This document shows, piece after piece, positions 35,271-45,989 of a stretch of DNA of 64,000 nt. The notes under the pieces are model-generated. The model was not told the DNA's origin and did not search any database. It saw only the letters and a list, made by a program, of their open reading frames with translations. The number at the start of each line of letters is the position of its first letter. Position 1 is the stretch's first letter. Both the position numbers and the translations under genes were made by a program. The DNA is taken from positions 59,119-123,118 of the forward strand of contig QKWP01001250.1 of NCBI GenBank assembly GCA_003550325.1. The letters are read 5' to 3'. This DNA is from Gigaspora rosea. Its lineage: Eukaryota; Glomeromycota; Glomeromycetes; Diversisporales; Gigasporaceae.

Positions 35271-35930
35271 TTACCTTCGTTTTAAATCAGCAAGCATGCA
35301 ACCTGAACTGTTAGCAGAACTATAATTCAAGTTTGTATTTCTGATGTCATTTGCATTGTAATTGTTAATTTGTTCATTGCATATCTGTAGGATTAAACTG
35401 TTATGTAGAAGAGTCACCACCCATTTCTCTAATTGTTCCAAATAAACCCTCAAGCATATCTTGAGATATTCTTCTTGGTTGAATTGAAGCACCCGGCCAA
35501 TTAGTAAGTACATGTTTTACAATTCCAAGAAATCCATTTATTGATAAAATCAAGTCGAACTGGCATTGTGTGGAAAACTATTGGTTTGAATTTTTTTTTG
35601 TTTATCACCTTGAGTCAACCATTGTTTTATTTCTTTTAAATTATTCAAGTGTGGGTCTTCAAAAGAAGAAATACATATTCGACTATGTATAATATTTCAG
35701 TACATATGTGCATAGTGAATAAATAATTAGTGGTATGCAACAATATTAGATTTTTGATAATTATAATAATATTTCAAATAAATAGTCATTTCTAACTCAT
35801 AATATTAATTTTGAATACAGATTTTTACTAATTTTTTTTTAAAAAAAGACTATCTTAGTTTAAATCAAAAGAGAGTTAAATTACAAACCTGAGTGCCCTG
35901 GGAGATATAATTTAACTTAGGAATATTTTC
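35271..35930 (-). CDS. Transposase segment after the insertion domain
   Basis: The segment follows an intron after ..NYISQGTQ (GTTTGT donor near 35889). Pieces are FEDPHLNNLKEIKQWLTQGD, QFDLILSINGFLGIVKHVLT, NWPGASIQPRRISQDMLEGL and FGTIREMGGDSST, then in another frame MTSEIQTLNYSSANSSGCML. The LEGLFGTIRE..GGDSST motif is characteristic of the C-terminal RNase H helix region containing the third acidic residue. Confidence 0.6.
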
Positions 35931-36011
35931 TATTGCTTTTTTAACATCAAATAATAGTGTATGTTCTGCAAGGTCCACTCTCATTTTGCTTCAGAGGGTA
36001 AGCCATATATG

Positions 36012-36835
36012 TCACTTAGTTAATTTAGTAGCTTTTGCTACCTCATGTTTGGTTGTATGATCATATACTCCTTGAAAATGTCGCCACCTAATTTCCCACC
36101 CATCAAACATTATTTCTTTTACATTTTCATTTTCATTATTACTAGTATGACTTTTAGAGACGTTATTTTTCAACTTTTTAAAGACATGTGTTGAATCATT
36201 TAGGAAGAACCATTTATTACCAGTTATGAGATTAATAGCAAGATATGAAACAAAATGTTCATTTTCATCATATGCAGAACGAATCTTATGAAGTAGTGAT
36301 TTCCATATATACAAATTGACTTTTCCAGCAGTTTTGATTGTGACTTCAATGTCCAAATAATTATTTACTGAAATTTTAGTAAGTACTCTACCGGGGTACC
36401 AATTATTACTATTTGTATTTTGAACTTCATATCGATCATTAACATTCCAAATCATTTTTTCTGGCATTGGAGTTCGTAAAGCCGAACGTGGAAAACTATA
36501 AGTTTGTAAGGTACCTGATAACTGAACTAAAAATTCAGTACATGCTAGATTAAAAGAAATTATTCTAGCTGGTCTATAGTGTTTTTTCCTGATTTGTTTG
36601 TCCATTGAACTTCTACTTTATCGTTCACTTTCCAAATTGATGCAAACTAATCAAAGTTTTTAATATGTCTTCGATTTTCACCTGCACCATCACATACAGA
36701 ACCACATGTATGAATTGCAACACATTCAAGCTTAGCAGCCAAGTGAAAAAGAATTGCATTAAGGGTATGAACATTCATAGTTTCAATACCAAAATAGGCT
36801 ATTGGAAAATTAAAAGAATGAGATACTGAAGCCAT
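36012..36835 (-). CDS. Transposase catalytic core and insertion domain
   Basis: The upstream piece (36647-36835) reads SFNFPIAYFGIETMNVHTLN, AILFHLAAKLECVAIHTCGS and VCDGAGENRRHIKNFD, with the second catalytic aspartate. The longer piece (36012-36605, 197 codons) begins MDKQIRKKHYRPARIISFNL. It contains a Tudor- or SH3-like stretch (WNVNDRYEVQNTNSNNWYPG) inside the region where P-element transposases carry their GTP-binding insertion, then WFFLNDSTHVFKKLKNN and GWEIRWRHFQGVYDH. One frame change separates the two pieces. Confidence 0.65.
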
Positions 36836-37238
36836 ACAATTTAATGAATTTGAGTTACTAAAGTCCGTTCACGGTCCTTTTCATCATCATCTTTATGCTT
36901 AATATGATCACTCAAGGCTTGAATATCATAGAGACATGTACTTCATTAGATTGGAATACTGAAATATTTGAAAAAGTATTTCAATATCATTTAAAACGAG
37001 TTTTTTTTGGCTTATACGTAAGCCGATGCGGCTGGTCGCATTTGGGCGCAAAATTTATTTTGTAGCCGGATGAGGTCGAAGTCTGGAGATTGTTCACCAA
37101 GTGCTTCAAGTTCGCATTTTCATTATCAAAGTCAATGTATCCAATATATTTATTATTACATTAACTTCAAAGAATCCTATAATAATAATAATAATAACAA
37201 AATTTAGTTTATAATAGGTATAATTTTTTTTTACTATA

Positions 37239-37427
37239 CTAACCTTTTTGAATTTTAAATGAATCATATGAAAAGAAACCAAAGCGTGCATGGCCCCAAA
37301 TGTTATTTGCCTCTATACTAGCCACTATTCGTTTTACTACTTTATCTTGCCAACCTGTATGTTGTTCAGTTTCATTAATATAGTTTTTAAGTGTTGATAT
37401 TGATAGCATTCTAATAACTGACTTCAT
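37239..37427 (-). CDS. Transposase catalytic exon with first aspartate
   Basis: MLSISTLKNYINETEQHTGW then QDKVVKRIVASIEANNIWGH and ARFGFFSYDSFKIQKG. The aspartate in SYDSFKIQKG corresponds to the first acidic residue of the RNase H-like fold (D..xIxxGL in P-type enzymes). The exon ends at a GTTAGTA-like donor. The next piece, IGYIDFDNENANLKHLVNNL, lies at 37085-37150 in another frame. Confidence 0.6.
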   Translation of the reverse strand: MKSVIRMLSISTLKNYINETEQHTGWQDKVVKRIVASIEANNIWGHARFGFFSYDSFKIQKG

Positions 37428-38199
37428 CGTTTTGTATGCAGCAGAACTTTTACTATAAATTGAAATTGCCTATCAAATAAACTATAATGATACAATTAGT
37501 AAGATTCTTTTTAGAAGAATATAATTTCTAATTTTACTTACATAGGATAATAGCGTACTCCTTTTGGTTTTTACTTTGCACATGGACCAGCTTTTTTAAA
37601 ATAAAATTTGATATATTTTCATGTTTTTTGTTAAAAAACTTTATCAACAACATTGTGAACAATACCAGTTAATGGTTCTGATACTTGTTCTTCTTCTGCT
37701 TCAAATTTTAGCTTTAAACAGTCACGAAGACTTTCAACTAACTCCTTTTGTGTTCGGATTGTCTAAAGTAATAATATTTATTTAATAATAAATACAATTT
37801 ATTGAATTGCAAATTAACTAAAAATAAATACTTTTCGAGCCTTTTGGACAATTTCAGTTAAAAGTTCTCTGGAGGCATGTGTTGTTTTGACAGATTGAAT
37901 ACTATTTTTATATCAGTTTTCAATTTGATACAATGTGTTATGCAATGTTTTACAATTGGCACATATTTTGCCATTTAAAACAAGAAGAGTACAGTCAATC
38001 CTGCAATAAACTTCATTATCAAGTCCTTTATTTTCTAAATTCGCAATTATCTCATGATTATTTTCTGGGCCTATAAAATTTGAATACAGGTAGTCACCTT
38101 GTAAGTAAGTAGCTTGTTCAAATCCTAAATATATTGTAAAAATAATGTTAGTAAAAGGATTTATATATATATATATATTAACTTACTAACATACTTTCC

Positions 38200-38945
38200 T
38201 TTAGTACATTGTCCTATGCAAACATGTGATGTTTTAAAAAACCGCACAATCAAATAAATTTCATCAATCGTTGAGATTTTATGTCTAATACCATTTTTTT
38301 CCAAAAAATTGCCATTTACTTCTAAACCATTAACAAAAATAGTGCATTTAATAGGTTCCCGATTTAATAGGTTCCCGGCATCTATAAATTGTTTTTTTTA
38401 TATAAAGTTCTTTTTTCAGATTTGTTTCAAAAAAAGCAAGACACAAAAATTCTTCTCCCTCCGTTAAATTTATACCTGTCAACTCTATATCATCATATAT
38501 CATTGTTGTTAAAGTATCTTTAATAGAAAGTAATGTGACAATTTGAATATTTTTAAAATAAGGTGAATAATTTTTGCCTTTTATTATTTGTCCAATATTC
38601 ATTTCATTGCAATTGGGTCTCAAAAATATAGTAGCTAATGCTGATTTTTTGTCTTTAAAAAAACTTTGACCACTAAGTGCCTTTATCCATGCTGAAAAAG
38701 AAGAAAATCATTTTTGGGTAATTGTATTATATACATATGCATGTTTTTCTGTTTTTTCATATAGAATGCGATCCTTTGCAGACTTTTTAAGTGTAGGAAA
38801 AAACTATACACTTTGGCTATTAAGATCAGGATGAAGCCAATAAAGTTGTTGCAAGGCTTCATCTTTAGAATCTTCTTTTGGGCATTTTGACGTTGGTTCA
38901 TTTGTTACCTTTTTAGATAAAATTCTATTTCTCTAAAATGACAGT
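38200..38945 (-). CDS. Transposase N-terminal segment
   Basis: This segment encodes, across two frames, EDSKDEALQQLYWLHPDL, KSAKDRILYEKTEKHAY, AWIKALSGQSFFKDKKSA and RPNCNEMNIGQIIKGKNYSP. It continues LTEGEEFLCLAFFETNLKKE, YIKKTIYRCREPIKSGTY, and in the next frame TIFVNGLEVNGNFLEKNGIR and IDEIYLIVRFF. The EGEEFLCLAFF..LKKELY and RCREPIKSGTY pieces match the region preceding the catalytic core in Glomeromycotina transposases as I recall them. Two in-frame stops and one shift are visible. Confidence 0.55.
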
Positions 38946-39687
38946 ATAAATAGTTTAATATATTTTGCTATGTTCGTATATAATAATGTATTGAGATGAT
39001 ATTTTATTCAAAATTTATTCTAATAAGCTTCTCAAATAACGCATACGTAATATATATAGATTCTTATCAAAATTAAAATATCAATTATAATATTCTATTT
39101 TTAATTCTATTCTATTTCAATAATAATAAAGGAACGCTTTATATTGATTTATTTCAATTCCAATTTTCTAATTATTTATTCCTAAACAACCCAATTTCTG
39201 CAAATTTTTGGTAATAAATAAAACTTTATATTCATCTATTTTAACTTTAACTGGTTTGGTTTTTGAGCAATTAAGGTAAAGATTCATAATTTTCAGTTTG
39301 GAACATGTTCATATTAGGTATGTGCTATTTTAAGATGCTTATAGGCTTCAAGATATACATATAATTTCTTACCTTCATTTCTTTTATCTTACAATAATTA
39401 AGTGTAAATATATGATTCAGTTTTTTTAACAATAAAAGAACAGCTATAAAATTTCTTTATTACACGTATTAATTACTTACCTTTGTCTATTTCAAGTTTC
39501 AAAAAAAAAAGAAATCTCAGTAAGTGCATTATTTTTAAAAAAATTAATAATCAAGATTTTGGCTAGTTGAACACGATACATATGAATTTAATATGATTTT
39601 CATATAAAATGACAATTTTTGTATTACAATTAAGCTTTTGTAACATTTGAATTGGCCCCTATAATTTTACTAACCCCTAGGTAATAC

Positions 39688-40350
39688 TAAAAGGTTGCCA
39701 AAAGAAAAATTTTCTGTTAGTTCAAAGAAATATTCAGGGAATACTACAAGAAAAAGAAAAAAAAAGTAAGATTAAACAAGCTCGCGGATATTTTACATGG
39801 ATTAAGAGAAATAAGAACTTGAAAGTAGAACTTAACTTGAGTCACTAAAAGGGCCTCTTGAAAGACGAATACAAAAAGTAGGCCAAAAAGAAATTAGAGA
39901 AATAAAGCAAATTAAAAAAGAAATTACTATTAAGAGGTAGAAAGAGTTATGTATAGAGAAAATGGTAAAAGAAAAAATCAAGGTGGAGAAATTAGATCTG
40001 ATTTTAGAATATAATTAAAGAGAAAAGATATTTAGTTTTTATACTAATAGATTAGTTAGATGCACTCAACTTTAGGTTGTTTAGAGATAGGGTATAGTAC
40101 AGTGCAGGTAGATAGAGATGGTAAGGTTGTTCAATACACCTATGGGGTTTGCAAAACTGGGTTTCCTCTATATAAGCAGAGTTAACAAAGATCTTGAAAG
40201 CAATCTTTACTGTCCTGAGTGATTGCAAGGTAATAGTTAATACAGACAGCCAGGTTGCAATAAATTTAACTAAAAAGGTCTTAAAGATACAAAGGAGAAG
40301 AAAGTGGCTAATACTAAACAATTTAGGTATACTTAGTATGATTAGAGAAG
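39688..40350 (+). pseudogene. LINE segment: linker and RNase H N-terminal part
   Basis: The segment continues the LINE after the 14.7 kb insertion: GCQKKNFLLVQRNIQGILQE, IKQARGYFTWIKRNKNLKVE, then a shifted MHSTLGCLEIGY. The RNase H core SDCKVIVNTDSQVAINLTKK, VLKIQRRRKWLILNNLG is clear, with TDSQ the conserved acidic motif. RNase H domains occur in several LINE clades and remove RNA from the hybrid. Multiple stops are visible. Confidence 0.7.
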
Positions 40351-40358
40351 TAGTAGTA

Positions 40359-41482
40359 CAGTCAGACCTCTCTAAATGCATATCGTTGGGACCAGCTCTG
40401 AGGTATGCATTTAAGGAGGTATGCATTTAGAGAACATTTATTTTTATAAGTCAAAATGTCGAAATGTGGCGTGCTTCCATCTAAAAGTTTTTTCTTACTA
40501 AGCTAACAATACATGTTCACTAATGAAAGTTGTAGAGCTCGTCGAGACGCATCTAACGGTGGTTAGATCATCCAAATCTGCCCAGTGGATGGTGAGTTAT
40601 CGTCGAAAAACGATTGGCCGACTATAAAAATTACATATGAAAATCACTATAGGCGAAATGTGGCGTGCTTCCATCTAAAGCTTTTTTTCTTACTAAGTTA
40701 ACGATACATGGCCACTAACTGAAAGTTGTAGAGCTCGTCGAGACGCATCTAACGGTGGTTAGATCATCCAAATCGACCTAGTGGATGGCGAGATATCGTC
40801 GAAAAACGATTGCCCGACTATATAAAATCTCTATGTAAACAATGTTTGTTTACAGAGATTTTATATAGTCGGCCAATAGTTTTTCGACGATATCTCGCCA
40901 TCCACTGGGCCGAGTTGGATGATCTAACCACCGTTAGATGCGTCTCGATGAGCTCTACAACTTTCAATTAGTAGCCATGTATCGTTAACTTAGTAAGAAA
41001 AAAGTTTTAGATGGAAGCACGCCACATTTCGCCTATAGTGATTTTCATATGTAATTTTATATAGTCGGCCAATCGTTTTTCGACGATAACTCGCCATCCA
41101 CTGGGCCGATCTGGATGATTTACCATTAGATGCGTTTCGACGGGCTCTACAACTTTCAATTAGTGGACATGTATCATTAACTTAGTAAGAAAAAAGCTTT
41201 AGATGGACGCACGCCACATTTCGCCATTCTCCAGTTGATAGGTGGATTATCAATTAAGCAAGTCATATGATATACAAACTCATAACATGTAGTCCTGATT
41301 TGATTGGCCAGTGGTCACATGATATGCATTTATAGAGGGATTTATATAGATGGGCCAAGAAAATAGTATGCATATGCAAAATAAAGAATATGCACTTATT
41401 TATTAAGCCAATGGGCCAGACAATTAATATGCATTTAAAGAGGTTATGCATTTAGGGGGATGCATTTAGAGAGGTCTGACTG
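40359..41482. mobile_element. 1.12 kb mariner-like foldback element with TA duplication
   Basis: Perfect ends CAGTCAGACCTCTCTAAATG (left) and its complement (right), flanked by TA (40357-40358, 41483-41484). The interior is a near-perfect palindrome centred near 40843. Two direct units (from about 40455 and 40665) are mirrored by two inverted units (40860-41035 and 41045-41225). Each holds ATCGTTTTTCGACGATAACT-like, GAGCTCGTCGAGACGCATCT and AGATCATCCAAATCTGCCCA blocks. The subterminal right end repeats TATGCATTTA. It lies in the LINE RNase H domain and has no transposase. Confidence 0.85.
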
Positions 41483-41749
41483 TAATAAAGAACTTGAAAA
41501 TAATATTTAATAAGATTCAAGCACATTCTAGAGATAAACTAAATAAGTAAGCAGATACCCTGGCAAAATGGTAACATATAGAAGGAAAAGTAGTAGACAT
41601 TCAGGCTGTTAGCACTAGAGGGTTCCTCCTGAAACCCACATGGCACATAAAGAAAGTCAAAGTTCTTTTAGAAATTTAATCAAGAAACTGTTAGGGAGCT
41701 TCCAGAAATCAGCTGATTTCTGGGTGGGTGGGTGGGTCACACAAATCAA

Positions 41750-42060
41750 AATTGTACACATCGGTAGAATATCAGGTACCCGATATATATAGTATATATA
41801 GATGATATGTGACCGATATGTGTATGATATATTTATATACATACCCGATATGTGTAGAGTTCACGCAGGATATCGGACACATATCGGACACATATAGTAC
41901 ACATATAGTATATATGCCATATACATATCGGATACAATCCATATATAAATTCTGTAATGCATCATGTACCTGGTATATATTATAGGATACCCGATATGTG
42001 TAGAGTTTATATAGAATATTGGACACAGATAGTATATATGCTGTATATATATCAGTTATG
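41750..42060. repeat. Left array of ACCCGATATGTG motifs
   Basis: At least eight copies of ACCCGATAT, CGATATGTG or their complements (GGACACATATC, ATATCGG) are spaced through this stretch. A mirror set lies at 45570-45860 (GGTACCTGATATAT, GGTACCCGATATATATAAGA, CACCGATATGTAG). The placement just inside both TIRs suggests subterminal protein-binding sites. Confidence 0.7.
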
Positions 42061-42679
42061 ATAGTAATATTACTACTTCATTTTAATTTTAATTTATTAA
42101 AAATATACATACTAATTAAATCATTTAAATTTTTTATTTATATAATATAAATAACGAACATTTTAAGCAGTTGCTTTTAACTAATATAGTACAATTATAC
42201 AATTAATAGAAAATTAACAAAAATCCAACTAACTAACCTTAATCACATAATTTATACTAAAAAAAATCTAATGCTAACTAATATGCCCTAACCCTAACTC
42301 TAAAATTTAATAATAGTAATAATTTTAATTAATATATATGCCAATTTGCTATTCACAATATTAGCAACTACATATATTAATTAAAAATAAAATATAAAAA
42401 ATAAAATAAATATAAAAGAATTTAAAATCAATAATCTCATGGCGAGCTGGAAGATAAAGACATATAAAAAATATAAGCCAGCAGACTTAGCAAGATAGTT
42501 ATCCATCACATTCGTATGGCTAGAGCTTGCCAGAGGTTTTACTACTTATATTTACACCGTCTACAATCATATATGGATTTTAAATTCAATTAATATATAT
42601 GCTAGCAAATTGCCAATTTGCTATTCACAGTATCAGCAACTACATATATATTAATTAAGAAAACTAAAAACTAACAAGG

Positions 42680-43330
42680 AACCCAAGGTAAAATTTACAA
42701 GACACCCCAAAACGCACCAAGCAACATTGAAATCAACAACAAGACACCTGAGACAACCACGAACTCGCACAGAGAGCAACAAAGAAAACTGACAGAGTAC
42801 CCAAAATGAAATCTATGACCAAGAAACCTTGAAATACACCCAAAGCAATGTCGAAATCGGCGACAAGACACCACGTAGTTATACAAGAAATGTCCAAAAA
42901 AACTAACAGACACCCAAAATGAAATCTCTGACATGCACCCAAAGCAATGTTGAAATCAGCTGAGTCAATCACGAAATCACTCGAAGAACCTAAAAAAGAG
43001 AAAAACTGAAGAATAGTATTTAGAACTAGGGCACGTTAACAAAAATATGATGAAAAAGAAAAAACACCAATGCCGATAGTGATGAATAATACACCGAAAT
43101 GGTCGACACCAATGATGAAGCACAGACTAATGACTCCAATGCTGAAATCTGAAACTGTTACCTGAAGAACCTAAAAAAGAAAAATGTGAAGTTAGTATTC
43201 GAACTAAAATGCGATACTAACTAACAACGTTAACGAAAAAATGCACGCACCGAAATGGACGACGAAAGAAGTTGCGCCATCAATAAACAACTGGCGATAA
43301 AAGTTGCTACAGCACCGACGACAAAGAAAG
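42680..43330. repeat. Degenerate ~110 bp tandem repeat
   Basis: Blocks ACCCAAAATGAAATCT, CACCCAAAGCAATGTYGAAA, TCGGCGACAAGACACC and GAAGAACCTAAAAAAGA recur in order several times (42690, 42800, 42905, 42980, 43165). Open frames here exist in several phases at once and are judged spurious. Confidence 0.6.
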
Positions 43331-43429
43331 GTTGCTCTGAAAAGTGTAACGGGAAAATAAATTAAATAAAGATTTTTAACATTTATTGCTAGTACGATTA
43401 ATTGCTACTCCCTGATCGACCAATCATTT

Positions 43430-44490
43430 TGTTTGTTTTGATTTTACAATAATCAAAACAAAACAAATAGCGCCCTCATTACGATTAGGGGTAGGGTTTG
43501 GCAGGGCAAGAGTTAGCAGTCCTCTCACCCAAAATTTCGCAAGAAATTTTTTTTGTCAAGAAAAAAGTGAAGTTTCTTAGTCAAAATTTTAAGTTAGAAG
43601 CGATTTTTTAAAAAAAGTTTGTTTTGCTTCGATTTCACATTACACCTGATCCTGCATCCCGATTGGTCGATTGGGAGTGGCGATGCATCGCACTGGCGAT
43701 GAATAATAACTCTTTTAAATAAAATATATTAAAAAAAACTTAATAAATTATTAAATAAAAATAATAATAATAATAATAATAATAATAAGCTTAATAATAA
43801 TAATAATAAAAAGAATAAATACAATAGAAAAAAGTAAAAAAGTAAAAAGACAAAAAAAAAAATAAATATATAAAAAACAAAAAATCATGTGAAGATCTAA
43901 TCTAGATCTAGACGTAAATACAGAAATAATAATTAAACGTTATTAAAATAAAAATAATTAAAATAAATTATTAAAAATAATTAAAAACAAAAAAAAAGTA
44001 ATTTATTTAAAAAACGATTAAAAATATTAAAAAAATCAAAATTAAAAATAAAAAAAAATAATAATAAAAAAAAATAAAAAATTCTGATCAGAATCGAAAA
44101 TAAAAAAAATAAAATAAAAATAAAAAAAAAATAAAAAAATAAAAATAAAAAAAAATAAAATAAAAAAAATAAATAAAATCAAAAAAAAATTAAAAAAAAG
44201 AATCATTAAAAATACTCTAATTAAAAAAAATTATAAAAAATAAAAATAAAAAAAAATAAAGAAACAAAAAATAAAAAAAAACAAAAATAAAAAAATTTTA
44301 AAAATAAAAAAAAAACAATAAAAAAATTAAAAAAAAGATTAAAAATTAAAAAAAGATAAAAAAAATTAAAAAAAATCAATAAAAAAAACAAAATTAAAAA
44401 AATTTAAAATAAAACTAAAATGCTGTTTAAAAAAAAAATAAAATAAAAAAATCGTTAAACCAAATAATAACATTGTTATAAAAAATCGTA
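43430..44490. repeat. Foldback island and A-rich low-complexity tract
   Basis: GTTTTGATTTTACAATAATC is followed by its complement at 43430-43460. A TTTCACATTACACCTGATCC island with CGATTGGTCGATTGGG lies at 43625-43680. The tract after 43720 is AAATAAAA and AAT repeats with a TCTAGATCTAGAC dyad near 43905. Its make-up parallels 18112-19300. Confidence 0.7.
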
Positions 44491-44499
44491 TTTGGGCAT

Positions 44500-44920
44500 G
44501 TGCATCGTTTATTAATTCCTGTCATTCAAGGATTTGAATGTTCACAAAAATCAACAGAAATGGGAAACTTTACCGGAATGTGTGGTGCTGTTTATGGAGC
44601 TATTACTTGACGTCAAAATGGAATTGTCAATGAAAAATGCAAGTGAAGCGAGCAAGTCTAAAATTGAAAATAATGTGATGATGAGGAAAGGGGCGAATTG
44701 TGGAAGGTTGATCGTGTATAATTGTAATACCAAGCGAGGATGATATCAACGGAGTAATGTGGTAGCATAAATCCGGTGCAAGTATTAAATATTTTAGTTC
44801 TGTAGTTCGCTTTAAGATGAAAACTGGATGTTTCAAGCGTCTGCATCTTGATCGAGTGTTATGGATTGGTTTAATCTTTTGTATGGAAGATTTAAGATTT
44901 GGATCACTAAAAAAAAAAAT
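44500..44920 (+). pseudogene. Coding-like island of unknown origin inside the 5.1 kb element
   Basis: This is the only GC-richer, non-repetitive stretch of the element. Plus-strand patches read KWETLPECVVLFMELLLDVK, NCGRLIVYNCNTKRG, VIPSEDDINGVMW and HKSGASIKYFSSVVRFKMKT, then GCFKRLHLDRVLWIGLIFCM, in changing frames. I recognise no family. It may be a captured host gene fragment or the ruin of the element's own gene. Confidence 0.3.
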
Positions 44921-45989
44921 TTTTATTAACGTTAATAAACAAAAAATTAAGTTTAATATCGATAACAACAAAAATTTTCAGTTTTTTTTTGGCCTTCATG
45001 TTCTGTCGCCTTGATGCACAGCAAACTTATGTTCTCAAATTAGTTTCATCTCATTTAAGTAATTGAAATTTTTCTGTCATACCGATACAAAGAATCTTAA
45101 AAGTATTAATAATCTAGTGTTTTAGCTTTTAATCGTGCTAAAGGCTTGGATTTTTAATATGTTTAAAAACATTTATTATAGCGATTATCTAATATCCATT
45201 AAGCTTTGATTAATTTTTTTTTGGTTGTCATGCTTTTCTGATATTCTATCAAAGGGTTTGCGAGACAGAAAACTATATGTTTGCGATTCCATAATGTCAA
45301 TAAAGAAAAAAAAGATTTATGAAAGTAATTATATGATCATTATTTAACGAACTTCAATTAATAGTTATTTATTTTTACTATAATTTATTAATGCATTATT
45401 ATTAAACATAAAATTCCATCAATAACTCGGGTTATTGATGGATCAGTAAAAATCATGTAAATAACATACATCAATCTCTGAATGACGGAATCGATTATCG
45501 ATGTTATACAATATAGTGGGAATAAAAATACATTCTGGTTATTCCTTAGTATAATAACTAAAATATTCCCACCGCATATATATTGGGTACCTGATATATA
45601 TCAAATTTTAGTAGTAAAAATTTTTGAATTTTATATCGTAAAAGATAAATTTTTTGAATATATAGAATATTTGTATTGTAAATGATAATTTAGAATTATA
45701 ATATATAGATTTAAAAGTTATTTTTATTACATATACACATCGGGTACCCGATATATATAAGATTAGCCAAACTACATGATATATATATGGCAGGTCACCG
45801 ATATGTAGTATTTTATATATTTTTTAATTATAGTAATATGGTACCCGATAGGTACCCGATATATTGGATTTTGACCTGTGTCAGCTGAAGTATCAGGTGT
45901 AATTCCGGCCAAAATTTCATAATTCCGGCCAAAGTTGCAAAATTATTTTTGACCAAAATTATAGATTTATTAATAATATTTGATAATTA

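Larger units (their letters stand above)
33031..38945 (-). pseudogene. P/THAP9-like DDE transposase gene of the 14.7 kb element (multi-exon, decayed)
   Basis: Conserved blocks occur in family order on the minus strand: N-terminal part (38945-38200), a cysteine pair region (CRIDCTLLVLNGKICANCK, about 38000-37940), first catalytic aspartate in GFFSYDSFKIQKG (37250) and IGYIDFDNENANL (about 37130). The second aspartate is in HTCGSVCDGAGENRRHIKNF (36700), followed by the P-type histidine block WFFLNDSTHVFKKLKNN (36200). Then come IMFDGWEIRWRHFQGVYDHT and KATKLTK (36050), HIWLTL..SKMRVDLAEHTL (35980), GASIQPRRISQDMLEGLFGT (35450), a C-terminal helical region (34384-35169) and a basic tail. Several stops and frame changes, plus an insertion at about 33665-34310, show it is inactive. 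Intact, it would cut and join the CTAGGGG ends. Confidence 0.75.
24945..39680 (-). mobile_element. 14.7 kb DNA transposon with P/THAP9-like transposase, inserted in the LINE
   Basis: Terminal inverted repeats begin CTAGGGGTTAGTAAAATTA at both ends (19 identical bases), followed by CGGAAGGGGCC on the left and TAGGGGCC on the right. A 7-bp duplication GTAATAC flanks the element (24938-24944 and 39681-39687), and the LINE reads through when the element is removed. The only recognisable gene of its own is a large multi-exon transposase on the minus strand (33031-38945) beginning about 0.75 kb from the right end. The left 8 kb is AT-rich and full of later insertions: 25074-25550, 28199-28358, repeats at 29190-32100 and a solo LTR at 31386. 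The transposase is decayed, so the copy is probably immobile. Confidence 0.8.

Noticed and set aside
24945-39680. Polinton/Maverick-like identity for the large element
   Set aside because: Its gene is a P/THAP9-like transposase; no polymerase, capsid or packaging gene is seen, and the ends and 7-bp duplication do not match.
42695-42972. Overlapping minus-strand ORFs of 79 codons in two frames
   Set aside because: They are produced by a degenerate ~110 bp tandem repeat that stays open in more than one frame.
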